From DAOTVY01 sp041082245 (GTDB lineage: Bacteria; Chloroflexota; Chloroflexia; DTKN01): a DNA stretch of 64,000 bases. How positions within the stretch are numbered: position 1 is the first letter of the stretch; every line of letters begins with the position of its first letter. The stretch lies in NCBI GenBank assembly GCA_041082245.1, contig JBDOIE010000110.1, positions 1-64,000 on the forward strand, written 5' to 3'. Below the pieces are notes generated by a model. That model was not told the DNA's origin. It saw only the letters and a list, made by a program, of their open reading frames with translations, and searched no databases. The translations under genes were made by a program, and so were the position numbers. Below are positions 1-7,107 of this stretch, in pieces.

Positions 1-47
1 TGTACCGTGCGGCCCTGAATTCGGCCGCCGGCAACGGCCCACCAGCC

Positions 48-76
48 ATTGTACTATACCTGACAGCGCCCGGCAA
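48..76 (-). promoter_or_regulatory. Sigma70-type promoter firing off the left edge
   Basis: On the minus strand a -35 TTGCCG (71-76) and a -10 TACAAT (48-53) are separated by 17 bases. No gene start follows inside the window, so it presumably serves a minus-strand gene lying to the left. Confidence 0.5.
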
Positions 77-624
77 ACAGAGTCCCCTCCCGGCAGGGCT
101 TTCTTCCAGGGGGCAAGCCGTCGGCTCGAATCGCGTAGCGGCCCCGGGTCGAGGCTGGGGTTTGACCATTCGGCCGGTGCTCAACGGTCGGGCTATGGCT
201 CTTCGGCCTGCCGGTCACCTGTCCTCGAGGGATCGAAAGCAACAGCTCCCGAACTGTGGTCTTATGGGAAGCAAACGACATCTGGGCTCCCAGAAACAGG
301 CTCGCCTTCGTCCCTCCTCGTCCGGATGCGAAGGTTCTCCGCCTGTGGCCTGGGCATTGCCCCTCTCCCGCCCGCCGTTCGATGGCGGGAGAGGGCATCG
401 GGAGCAATCGGATTCCCCCCTGCTCCTGGCACTCAGCAGCGGGAGAATAAGGTAAGGGGGCTTGCAGTTCTGAGCCTGAAGGACGAGAAGCGGGGGCGTC
501 GAGGTCGTGTCCCAGCTTGTGTCCCGGCCTTACGCGCCTCGCTTGACAGCAAGGCAAACCGGAGCATCATGATCGTGTAGTCCCCTTTGGAGCGCAGCTC
601 CGACTCGACCCAGGGAGGTGCAAC
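77..624. other. Intergenic region with a strong GC-rich hairpin
   Basis: No convincing gene is seen. The short open frames here lack ribosome binding sites and protein-like composition. A perfect 12-bp inverted repeat, CCCTCTCCCGCC (361-372) and GGCGGGAGAGGG (384-395), is split by an 11-base loop. It closely resembles a hairpin at 39144-39178. It has no T-tract on either side, so a classical intrinsic terminator is uncertain. Confidence 0.6.
543..573 (+). promoter_or_regulatory. Possible promoter of the small lipoprotein gene
   Basis: A perfect -35 TTGACA (543-548) is followed at 18-19 bases by a weak -10 (TCATGA or CATGAT, 567-573). The lipoprotein start at 625 lies about 50 bases downstream. 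Confidence 0.4.
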
Positions 625-1038
625 ATGGCCCGGCTTCAGTGGATCCTCTTGGTCCTCGCGACGCTCCTCTTGGCCCTGAGCTGCGGTTCGGCGACGACCT
701 TCTCGTACACCGTCGGCCCCTGCCAGGAGAGCGCCTGGTCCCCTGATCTGAAGGAACGGGTCGAGATCGTCGCCCGCGACTCGCAGATCCGCATCGAACA
801 GGATGTCGGATATGTCTGCTGTGCTCGGATTGCCCTCGACCTCGAGCGCCAGGGCAACCTGCTCAAGGTGATCGAGACAAACGAAGGCGAGGTTTGCCGA
901 TGCATGTGCGCCTACCACGTCAGCGCGCGCATCGGTGGGTTGCCTCCAGGCAGGTACCGGGTACAGGTATGGGGCATCCAGTATCAGGACATCCATCCGC
1001 TCGAGCTCCTCGGCGAAAACTGGGTCGACCTGCGGTAG
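625..1038 (+). CDS. Small Cys-rich secreted lipoprotein, function unknown
   Basis: The 137-residue product has a short basic N-terminus, a hydrophobic stretch and a lipobox ending at Cys20 (LALSC). It is probably lipid-anchored on the outer face of the membrane. The mature part is a predicted beta-rich domain. It holds several cysteines, including a CC pair near residue 72 and a CRCMC-like cluster near residue 90, which could bind metal or form disulfides. The ATG is preceded by GGGAGGTGCAAC, a good ribosome site. I do not recognise the family. It converges on the proline-racemase-type gene, so it is probably monocistronic. Confidence 0.7.
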   Translation: MARLQWILLVLATLLLALSCGSATTFSYTVGPCQESAWSPDLKERVEIVARDSQIRIEQDVGYVCCARIALDLERQGNLLKVIETNEGEVCRCMCAYHVSARIGGLPPGRYRVQVWGIQYQDIHPLELLGENWVDLR

Positions 1039-1050
1039 CGGGGGGCGCGG

Positions 1051-2085
1051 TCACCGCAGGATAAACCCCCAGCGCAGCGGGTCGGCCGGGTCGATCCAGA
1101 AGTCGTGGCGGCCGGTGAGAAAGGCGGTCCCCTCGACCTCGGGGATGACCGCTGTGTAGGGGCCAACCGCTGTCGCGCGAACGATACGACCCAGAAAGCG
1201 ACTGCCGATGATGCTCTCGATGGCGAGCGTTTCCCCTATACCGACCTCCCCTCGCGCGTGCAGGATGGCCAGGCGCGCGCTCACGCCGGTGCCGGTGGGA
1301 CTGCGGTCCACTTCGCCCTCGGCAAAGACGCAGATGTGCCGGCTGTGCACGCCTTCGCTCTGGGCAGGCGCTACAAAGATCGTCCCGTAGAGGAAGCCCA
1401 GGTCCGATTCGGAGGGATGGTCGATCGGGCGGGAAGCCGCGATTGCGCGTTTGATGGCCCGGCCGCAGGCGATCAGGTCGTGCAGTTCCGTCGCTACCCC
1501 GCGAAGCCCGAGGGCCTCGACGCGCACAAAGGCGTAGAAGGCGCCCCCGAAGGCCAGGTCGTAGCGGATGTACCCCAGGCCGGGCAACCGCACCCGCTCG
1601 TCCAGCGCCAGCACGAACGAAGGGACGTTCTCGAAGCGCACGCTCGCCACGTGGCCGTCGCGGATGCGCGCCCGTGCGGTGACCAGGCCGGCCGGCGTGT
1701 CCAGCCGCACGGTGGTTTCCGGCGCTTGCACGGGCAATACGCCGGTCTCCAGCAGCGCCTTCACCACACCGATCACCCCGTGGCCGCACATCGTGCTGTA
1801 GCCTTCGTTGTGCAGGAACAGGATCCCGACGTCGGCTTCCGGGCTGACCGGCGGGGTCACGATGCATCCATACATGTCCGCGTGGCCGCGGGGCTCCCAC
1901 ATCAGCGCTGTACGCAGGTGATCCCAGCGTTCCCGCAGGTACCGCCGGCGATCCAGGATCGTCCGGCCCTCGGGCATCGGAAAGCCGCTCACGATCACCC
2001 GCAGCGGTTCGCCTTCCGTGTGCACGTCCACCGCGGTGATGCGCAACCAGTCAGCGGGCGGTTCCCACCGCTCCAGCGCTTCCAT
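1051..2085 (-). CDS. Proline racemase family protein, probable trans-3-hydroxy-L-proline dehydratase
   Basis: The 344-residue protein has the full proline racemase fold, with VDVHTEGEPLRV near residue 20 and MCGHGVIG around residue 100. Proline racemases and 4-hydroxyproline epimerases use two catalytic cysteines. Here the first (Cys100) is kept, but the second motif reads DRSPTGTG, so Thr264 replaces the second Cys. A Cys/Thr pair is known from trans-3-hydroxy-L-proline dehydratases, which eliminate water to give pyrroline-2-carboxylate. The assignment is therefore dehydratase rather than racemase. The ATG at 2085 lies inside the 3' end of the upstream glycosylase gene (35-bp overlap), so the two are translationally linked. 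Confidence 0.8.
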   Translation of the reverse strand: MEALERWEPPADWLRITAVDVHTEGEPLRVIVSGFPMPEGRTILDRRRYLRERWDHLRTALMWEPRGHADMYGCIVTPPVSPEADVGILFLHNEGYSTMCGHGVIGVVKALLETGVLPVQAPETTVRLDTPAGLVTARARIRDGHVASVRFENVPSFVLALDERVRLPGLGYIRYDLAFGGAFYAFVRVEALGLRGVATELHDLIACGRAIKRAIAASRPIDHPSESDLGFLYGTIFVAPAQSEGVHSRHICVFAEGEVDRSPTGTGVSARLAILHARGEVGIGETLAIESIIGSRFLGRIVRATAVGPYTAVIPEVEGTAFLTGRHDFWIDPADPLRWGFILR

Positions 2086-2764
2086 CGCTTTCCTCCCCGG
2101 TTTGAGCGACGCCGTAGGCGCATCGGTCCAAGAGCGGGCAAGAGGAGCAACGGGGCCCGCGCTTGCGGCAGCGTTCCTTGCCGTGGCGCACGATCAGGGC
2201 GTGGTACTCGTTAAAAAGCTGCGGATCGGGAGGCAAGTGCGCCATAAAGAGCGTCCGACAGTCCGCGTAAGATGCCCCCGCCGGGAGCAGCCCCAGCCGC
2301 TCTAGGAGGCGCATCGTATAGGCATCGACCACGAAAGTCGGATGGCCGGCCCCGTAGAGGAGGATGCTATCGGCCGTCTCCGGCCCGATACCCGGAACAG
2401 CAAGCAGCGCGCGGCGCACTGTTTCGAGCTCCCCTTGCGCCAGGCGCCCGGGGTCGCCCTCGTGCACGCGAAACAGGTACTCGAGAAAGGCGCGCAGGCG
2501 CGCCGCTTTCACCCGGTAGGTGCCGGCCGGCCGGAGTCGTTCCGAAAGTTCTTCCAGCGGGAGCGCGTACAGCCTCTCCGGCGAGAGCAGGCCCTCAGCC
2601 TTCAGTCGCGCAAGCGCGCGTTCTACGTTCCGCCAGGAAGTGTTCTGTGTCAGGATTGCGCCCACCATGATCTCGAAGGGGCTCTCTCCGGGCCACCAGC
2701 CCTGGGGCCCGTACGCCTGATACAGCCTGTGGTAGATTTCTATCAGGCGGGAACCCAGCTCCAC
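2051..2764 (-). CDS. HhH-GPD DNA glycosylase, endonuclease III superfamily (MagIII/COG2231 type)
   Basis: The 237-residue protein carries an HhH-GPD fold and a C-terminal [4Fe-4S] loop with Cys199, 206, 209 and 215 (C-x6-C-x2-C-x5-C). The helix-hairpin-helix reads PGIGPETADS. The catalytic Asp (VVD, residue 147) is present, but the Lys that makes endonuclease III a lyase is replaced by Glu129. That pattern fits monofunctional alkylbase glycosylases of the MagIII group better than true Nth. I chose the GTG at 2764 because it sits five bases after the upstream stop and has GGAGAT in front. In-frame codons further upstream run back through the neighbouring gene. Confidence 0.8.
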   Translation of the reverse strand: MELGSRLIEIYHRLYQAYGPQGWWPGESPFEIMVGAILTQNTSWRNVERALARLKAEGLLSPERLYALPLEELSERLRPAGTYRVKAARLRAFLEYLFRVHEGDPGRLAQGELETVRRALLAVPGIGPETADSILLYGAGHPTFVVDAYTMRLLERLGLLPAGASYADCRTLFMAHLPPDPQLFNEYHALIVRHGKERCRKRGPRCSSCPLLDRCAYGVAQTGEESDGSAGAVGTAR

Positions 2765-2768
2765 GATC

Positions 2769-3551
2769 CTATCTCCGACGCCGCACCCAGAGCCAGAGCG
2801 CCAGGAACACGAGCACTGTGCCCCCGAATGCCCAGGCCTCGAGGGACACCCGGAGCGGCCGGCGGCCTTTCTCCGGAGCAGCGGGCGACGGGACGGCCGT
2901 CGGCAGCGGCGTCGCGCTCGGGATGGGCGACGGCACCGCTTCCGTGGGGGAAAGCATCCGCAGCGCCGGAGTAGCACTCGGGGAAACCGTCGGCGAAGGC
3001 GGGACGGTCGGGACGAGGGAAGGGGACGGGGTTGCCGGGGGCGCCGGAGATGTCGGGGTAGGGGTAGGCGCCGCTGCCTGCGCGAGCATCTCCTCCCAGG
3101 TTGCGAGCCCGGGAGGCGTCTTGCCGTCCCCCCAGACCCAGCCGTCCGCATCGCCGTCGCGCAGGTGGCGCTCCCCTGCGCCGACAGGCGAATAAATCCA
3201 GCCGGCATCGCTCCACTGAAAATAGCTCCAGTAGCGGCAGGGAGTTCCCCGACAGGCGCAGAAACATTCCTGCGGCATCGGGAGACATCCGACGCCTTCG
3301 ATCGCACAGAGCGCTGTACCAATGCCAAAGCCGGGGAGCAGTGCGACGTCCAGCCCTGAGCGCTGCAGCAGCTCGACGCCGGTGATCGATTCCTCCGCGA
3401 ACTCGACCAGACGCACGACGATCCGCCCGTCCCCAAAGTCCACCACGAGCGCTGCGCGATGGGGCCCCTGTGCCTCCCCGGGCCCCGGTACGAGGGCTAC
3501 CGCAAGGACCGATATCGCCGCAATCGCCCACCACAGTTGCCGTTTGCCCAC
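2769..3551 (-). CDS. Membrane-anchored Cys-rich protein with a DUF4430/transcobalamin-C-terminal-like domain
   Basis: The 260-residue product has an N-terminal signal segment (residues about 8-25) and a globular beta-rich domain (about 30-150) with a cysteine cluster (CFCACRGTPC). A Tyr/Trp-rich stretch (YWSYFQWSD, DGDADGWVWGDG) follows. A roughly 80-residue Pro/Thr/Ser stalk, a single C-terminal transmembrane helix and a WVRRRR tail complete it. The topology is extracytoplasmic with a wall-spanning stalk. The Trp/Tyr and DGD pattern recalls the beta domain of transcobalamins (DUF4430), though I cannot confirm the match. Start GTG 3551 has GGAG six bases upstream and precedes the signal segment. 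It is last in the riboswitch-led operon after the cobalamin adenosyltransferase, which supports a corrinoid-related role. Confidence 0.6.
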   Translation of the reverse strand: MGKRQLWWAIAAISVLAVALVPGPGEAQGPHRAALVVDFGDGRIVVRLVEFAEESITGVELLQRSGLDVALLPGFGIGTALCAIEGVGCLPMPQECFCACRGTPCRYWSYFQWSDAGWIYSPVGAGERHLRDGDADGWVWGDGKTPPGLATWEEMLAQAAAPTPTPTSPAPPATPSPSLVPTVPPSPTVSPSATPALRMLSPTEAVPSPIPSATPLPTAVPSPAAPEKGRRPLRVSLEAWAFGGTVLVFLALWLWVRRRR

Positions 3552-3597
3552 GGGCTGCTCCGTATGCAAAACGTCGCCGTGAATCCCCGTAATCCTT

Positions 3598-3640
3598 CCC
3601 TTGGGGTAGACGAAGGCAATGCCTTCGTCCACCCCAAGGG
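3598..3640. repeat. 43-base near-perfect inverted repeat between operon genes
   Basis: Arms of 21 bases (3598-3618 and 3620-3640) match with one mismatch and almost no loop. It lies between the cobalamin adenosyltransferase stop and the next gene. No T-run follows on the minus strand, so it looks like an intercistronic mRNA-stability hairpin or a small palindromic repeat rather than a terminator. Confidence 0.75.
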
Positions 3641-3651
3641 AGGAACCATCG

Positions 3652-4191
3652 CTAATACTCGATCCCCGCACGCGCGGGCACCCCGGATGCATAGGGATGC
3701 TTGATCTCCCGCATCTCGGTCACGAGGTCCGCCCGCGCGAGCAGTTCTTGCGGCGCGCGCCGTCCGGTGAGGATCAGCTCGACCTGCTCGGGACGCTCGT
3801 CGAGCAGCCCCAGTACCTCGCGAAGCGAAAGGAGCCCGAAATGAAGGGCAACGCACACCTCATCCAGGACGACGATGTCATAGCAGCCGCTGAGAAGGGC
3901 TTCCCGGGCCCGGGCGAGGCCGTCGCGGGCGCAGCGGATGTCCTCCGGGGTGGCCCGCTCGACGTGCACGAAGGAAGGCCGGCCGTACTGCTCGATCGTC
4001 AGATAGGGGGTAAGAAGGCGGGCGGCCTCGAGCTCCCCGTACGGCTGGCCCTTCATGAACTGGCCGATGTAGGTGCGCAGGCCGTGCCCTGCTGCGCGCA
4101 GCGCCAGCCCGAGCGCAGCCGTCGTCTTTCCCTTGCCGTCCCCGGTATACACCTGCACCAGTCCGCGACGTTGTTCCCTTGCCTGGGCCAT
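3652..4191 (-). CDS. cobO: Cob(I)alamin adenosyltransferase, CobA/BtuR/CobO family
   Basis: The 179-residue cytoplasmic enzyme transfers the adenosyl group of ATP to cob(I)alamin to make adenosylcobalamin. The P-loop GDGKGKTT lies at residues 17-24, VLDEVC follows mid-protein, and the C-terminus has the family signature EIKHPY followed by GIEY. The length is typical for the family. The ATG at 4191 is preceded by GGAGGTCCC. It is the second gene after a cobalamin riboswitch, between two predicted surface proteins, so it probably processes imported corrinoid. Gene naming varies between cobA, cobO and btuR. Confidence 0.93.
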   Translation of the reverse strand: MAQAREQRRGLVQVYTGDGKGKTTAALGLALRAAGHGLRTYIGQFMKGQPYGELEAARLLTPYLTIEQYGRPSFVHVERATPEDIRCARDGLARAREALLSGCYDIVVLDEVCVALHFGLLSLREVLGLLDERPEQVELILTGRRAPQELLARADLVTEMREIKHPYASGVPARAGIEY

Positions 4192-4216
4192 AGGGACCTC
4201 CACTGTTAGCGCTTGA

Positions 4217-5296
4217 TCAGCGATGCGCGCAGGCGCGCCAACGCAGGGCGAGCCCCAGGAGCATTGCCACACCGCCGACGCCCGCCAGCACTGCTGGTCC
4301 CTGACCCGGCAGCCCGGTCTTGGGCAAGAGTACGGGCTCGGCGAGCGGTGTGTGCACGAGCGGGAACGGGCGCAGCATGAGCGCCACGATCGCCTGGTAG
4401 GTGGCGAGCGCGTTTTCCCCCGGGACTGCCGCCTGCCACAGGAACGCCCCGCTGGGAAGCTGAAGGTTCAGGAGCGCGTGCAAGGGGGTTTTCCCGTTCC
4501 GGGTCCAGGAGGGGCCTTCTGGGTCCTCCCCCGCAGCCACCAGCGCCTGGATGACGTACGCCGTGGAATTTGCATCCGTGTCCGTGCCCCAGGGGCTGGG
4601 CTTCTGGTAGGGAAAGCCTCCGTCGTCGTTCTGCTGGGTGTGCAGGTAGGCGAGAGCATTCTGAATGGCTGCCTCTCCGGCCGGAACACCGGCCGCAATA
4701 AGCGCCTGGATGGCCAGCGCGGTGGAGTTCGTGTCGGCGCCGCCGGGCGCGGGGTCCCCGCTCCACGACCAGCCACCTTCCGGGGTCTGTGCCTGCTTCA
4801 GCCAGCGTACGGCGGGATCCGGGATGGGCCGGCCGACCGAGGCGAGGGCGAGCATCGCGAAGGCGTGGCCGGCAAGGTCGGTCCCGTAATGTCCCGACGC
4901 GGGGTCATAGCTCTTGTCCAGGGCCGCCAGCAGATCCACCCCTCCGAAGGCCCGCGGATCCTTGCCCGCGCAAACTGCGGCCAGGATCGTCTTGGCGGCG
5001 CTGCCTGCGCTCGCAGCGACTTCAGCGGCGTGTTGACCCAGGTAGGAAATCGGCGAATTGCCTTCCCGAAGGAAACCGTTCGGGTCGCCATCCACAGCAC
5101 AGATGGCAAAGACGGCATCCGCGGTAGACCCCGGGCCGAAACCAGGGAAGCTGCCGTCCGGTTGCTGTTGGGCGGCGACCCACGCCAGCGAGCCGAGCGC
5201 GGCACCGCGGTATGGCCCGGCGGCTTGTACGGTGGCTACAGGGACGATCGCGTACACGACCAGAGCCAGCGCCATAAGGAAACGAGAGGTGCGCAT
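4217..5296 (-). CDS. Secreted alpha/alpha-barrel repeat protein (transcobalamin/prenyltransferase-repeat type) with an LPXTG-like tail
   Basis: The 359-residue product has a signal peptide (residues 1-25, ending VQA). At least four internal repeats follow, of the squalene cyclase/prenyltransferase type with QxPDGSF, QTPEGGW and QNDDGGF cores. This fold is shared with the alpha6/alpha6 barrel of animal intrinsic factor and transcobalamin. The C-terminus has LPKTG, a hydrophobic helix and a basic end (RWRACAHR), the layout of a sortase substrate. The ATG at 5296 has AGGAGG before it. It is the first gene after the cobalamin riboswitch and its terminator. With cobO downstream, a surface corrinoid-binding role is a strong inference but unproven. 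Confidence 0.72.
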   Translation of the reverse strand: MRTSRFLMALALVVYAIVPVATVQAAGPYRGAALGSLAWVAAQQQPDGSFPGFGPGSTADAVFAICAVDGDPNGFLREGNSPISYLGQHAAEVAASAGSAAKTILAAVCAGKDPRAFGGVDLLAALDKSYDPASGHYGTDLAGHAFAMLALASVGRPIPDPAVRWLKQAQTPEGGWSWSGDPAPGGADTNSTALAIQALIAAGVPAGEAAIQNALAYLHTQQNDDGGFPYQKPSPWGTDTDANSTAYVIQALVAAGEDPEGPSWTRNGKTPLHALLNLQLPSGAFLWQAAVPGENALATYQAIVALMLRPFPLVHTPLAEPVLLPKTGLPGQGPAVLAGVGGVAMLLGLALRWRACAHR

Positions 5297-5315
5297 ACAG
5301 TATCCTCCTGTTGGC

Positions 5316-5345
5316 AAAACAAGAACCCCCTCCTTTCGGAGGGGG
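5316..5345 (-). terminator. Intrinsic terminator, riboswitch expression platform
   Basis: On the minus strand a stem CCCCCTCC / GGAGGGGG (5326-5345) closes a GAAA tetraloop. It is followed by the T-rich run TTCTTGTTTT, 20 bases before the start codon. Placed between the cobalamin aptamer and the gene, it suggests B12-dependent transcription termination. Confidence 0.85.
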
Positions 5346-5407
5346 AAAGCAATCGGACAAATTCTTCTTGCTCTCTCACCCCCTTTCCGCGAAGGTGGTC
5401 AAGAGAA

Positions 5408-5540
5408 CGGACGGAGGTGGGCGACCTGGCTTGGGTGGGATAGGGATCCCCACCCTCACAGTTGCGGGACAGCACCGGACTTGCACCGGTTTCCCCCTGG
5501 TTAGCCCTAGCATCCGGGCATCGGGCGCCTCCGCCGGCCG
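5408..5540 (-). promoter_or_regulatory. Cobalamin (AdoCbl-type) riboswitch
   Basis: Read on the minus strand, this leader contains the conserved cobalamin-riboswitch core. It includes GAAACCGGTGCAAGTCCGG, then GTCCCGCAACTGT, then the B12 box AAGCCAGGTCGCC (about 5422-5434). Outer P1 arms GGCGGAGG (5528-5535) and CCTCCGTC (5410-5417) can pair. It precedes the terminator at 5316-5345 and the alpha/alpha-barrel gene. By analogy, cobalamin binding would switch the operon off. Confidence 0.95.
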
Positions 5541-5572
5541 GGTTGACAATGTACCGCATTACCACTGTCGTC

Positions 5573-5601
5573 AATTTAGCACAAGGCGGGCCTCCTGTCA
5601 A
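5573..5601 (-). promoter_or_regulatory. Promoter of the cobalamin-riboswitch operon
   Basis: On the minus strand, a perfect -35 TTGACA (5596-5601), a 17-base spacer and -10 TAAATT (5573-5578). The start of transcription would be near 5566, about 25 bases before the aptamer P1 stem. Confidence 0.75.
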
Positions 5602-6093
5602 ACAGAACGCCCCCAGTGGTAGCGTACGGTTTATTCAGGATGCGCTCATGCGCCCTTCAAGCTGGCTTTCAGTGGAAATGGCGGAGCTGGAAAGGAACCC
5701 GGCTGTAAAAGTCCGGCTTTTCTCAGGCCCTCGGCCCCGTCCCTGATCAGCAACCGCAACCCGGCTGCGGGGGTTAAACCCCGGGCATGAAGGGATAAGG
5801 CGAACTACCGTGTACGCGGGACGCGCGGGGGCAGCTGCACAGGGTGCAGCAATACACGGGCGCGTTGAACCTCGGTCCCGACCGGAGCAGCCCGCTCGAG
5901 GTATATGCCACGACGAACCACACGATGCCTGAACCGGCTCTTAAGCGCCGTGGTGAGGGACGGATGTGCCGGAAGTACAGCGAGTCCTACGCCTACGAAC
6001 AACGGCAAGATCGGATGCAGCCCGGGCGCGCGCCATGCCTGTAAGGATCAGGCTGCTTTGGCACCGCGTTTCCTCGGCGTGAAAGCTCGCGAT
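5602..6093. other. Intergenic region of about 490 bases, no gene recognised
   Basis: There is no supported open frame. Several short stems are visible, for example CTGCAC-AGG-GTGCAG near 5834 and AAAAG-TCCGG-CTTTT near 5706. I could not match it to RNase P RNA, tmRNA, SRP RNA or a known riboswitch. Confidence 0.5.
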
Positions 6094-6122
6094 TTGACAA
6101 AGCGCTTCTTCTCTGTTATCAT
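6094..6122 (+). promoter_or_regulatory. Promoter of the rplU-rpmA-rpmE operon
   Basis: A consensus -35 TTGACA (6094-6099), a 17-base spacer and -10 TATCAT (6117-6122). Transcription should start near 6129. This excludes an ATG at 6123 as the rplU start and supports the GTG at 6165. Confidence 0.9.
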
Positions 6123-6164
6123 TTGGCGTTGCGAAACGAAACCGATCGCTGTGAGGAGCAAACC

Positions 6165-6476
6165 GTGTTCGCCATTGTTCGAACGGGAGGAAAGCAATAC
6201 CGGGTCGAACCGGGGCAGACGATCCTCGTGGAGCGCTTGCCCGTCGAGCCCGGTCACCAGGTTGAGCTGGATCAGGTACTCCTGGTTGCCGGCGCGGAAG
6301 GCGTCCGCGTGGGTTCCCCCGTGGTCCCGGAAGCCCGGGTGCGCGCGACCGTGCTCGCCCACGAGCGCGGGCCCAAGATCGTCGTCTTCAAGTACAAGCC
6401 GAAGAAGCGGTACCGGGTCCGCTCGGGGCACCGTCAGGAGTTGACCCGCCTGCTCATCGATGCCATCGAAGCCTAG
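6165..6476 (+). CDS. rplU: 50S ribosomal protein L21
   Basis: The 103-residue protein begins VFAIVRTGGKQYRV, the L21 signature, and contains FKYKPKKRYR near residue 80, typical of the 23S-rRNA-binding region. The length is normal. The GTG at 6165 has GAGGAG six bases upstream. A longer frame from 6123 would begin inside the -10 box and is rejected. It is the first gene of an operon with rpmA and rpmE. Confidence 0.97.
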   Translation: MFAIVRTGGKQYRVEPGQTILVERLPVEPGHQVELDQVLLVAGAEGVRVGSPVVPEARVRATVLAHERGPKIVVFKYKPKKRYRVRSGHRQELTRLLIDAIEA

Positions 6477-6494
6477 CAGGCGAGGAGGAAAGCC

Positions 6495-6752
6495 ATGGCC
6501 CACAAGAAAGGCGTCGGTAGTACACGGAACGGTCGGGATAGCCATTCGAAGCGGCTGGGAGTCAAGCGGTACGCGGGGCAGTGGGTCCGCGCGGGGACGA
6601 TCCTGGTCCGCCAGCGCGGGACCCGCATCAAGCCCGGCAACAACGTCGGGCTTGGGCGCGATTACACCATCTATGCCCTGATCGACGGTTATGTGCGCTT
6701 TGAGCCGTGCTCCCGCCAGCAGAAGCGCGTGAGCGTCTACCCGACCCTCTGA
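6495..6752 (+). CDS. rpmA: 50S ribosomal protein L27
   Basis: The 85-residue protein starts MAHKKGVGSTRNGRDS, the classic L27 N-terminus that reaches toward the peptidyl transferase centre. There is no N-terminal cleavable extension of the Firmicutes type. KPGNNVGLGRDYTIYAL and a basic C-terminal part follow. It lies 18 bases after rplU with GGCGAGGAGG upstream, so it is co-transcribed. Confidence 0.98.
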   Translation: MAHKKGVGSTRNGRDSHSKRLGVKRYAGQWVRAGTILVRQRGTRIKPGNNVGLGRDYTIYALIDGYVRFEPCSRQQKRVSVYPTL

Positions 6753-6763
6753 GGAGGTTCCCT

Positions 6764-7078
6764 TTGAAGCCAGGGATTCACCCGGAATATGTCGAAGCGA
6801 CCGTCATCTGTGCTTGCGGCAACACCTGGAAGACGCGCTCCACGCGCCCGCTGTTAAAGACGGACATCTGCTCCAAGTGCCATCCCTTCTACACCGGCGA
6901 GCAGCGGATCGTGGACACGGCTGGCCAGGTGGAGCGCTTCATGCAGCGCGTCGAGACAAGCCAGCGCCTGCAGCAGGTCTCTGAGGAGCGCCGACGCGCG
7001 AAAGAGGAGCGGCGCCAGGCCCGGCTGATCATCGAACTGCCGGATGAACAGGGCTCGCCTGCGGAGGAGGCCGACTAG
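6764..7078 (+). CDS. rpmE: 50S ribosomal protein L31, zinc-binding type with extended tail
   Basis: The 104-residue protein starts at a TTG (6764) just after GAGGAGGTTCCC, giving MKPGIHPEY as expected for L31. The zinc-ribbon cysteines are CACG near residue 18 and CSKC near residue 37, followed by HPFYTG, so this is the C+ form. The core ends near residue 60. A charged helical extension of about 40 residues (Arg/Glu-rich) follows, which makes it longer than the usual 70-80 residues. It lies 11 bases behind rpmA and precedes a terminator. Finding rpmE rather than obg here is slightly unusual. Confidence 0.95.
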   Translation: MKPGIHPEYVEATVICACGNTWKTRSTRPLLKTDICSKCHPFYTGEQRIVDTAGQVERFMQRVETSQRLQQVSEERRRAKEERRQARLIIELPDEQGSPAEEAD

Positions 7079-7107
7079 TTGCCTCCTGCCGTTCGGTCAC
7101 ATCCTGA

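Noticed and set aside
270..300. GCAAACGAC, similar to the tmRNA tag start
   Set aside because: No following tag-like stop, no pre-tRNA-like ends and no pseudoknots were recognised.
5541..5570. TTGACA on the plus strand inside the riboswitch leader region
   Set aside because: No -10 at a correct distance and no plus-strand gene follows. The minus-strand promoter at 5573-5601 explains the region better.
5690..5740. RNase P-like AAAGTCCGG and GAACCCGGC words
   Set aside because: The conserved order and spacing of RNase P RNA is absent. They are likely chance words in GC-rich sequence.
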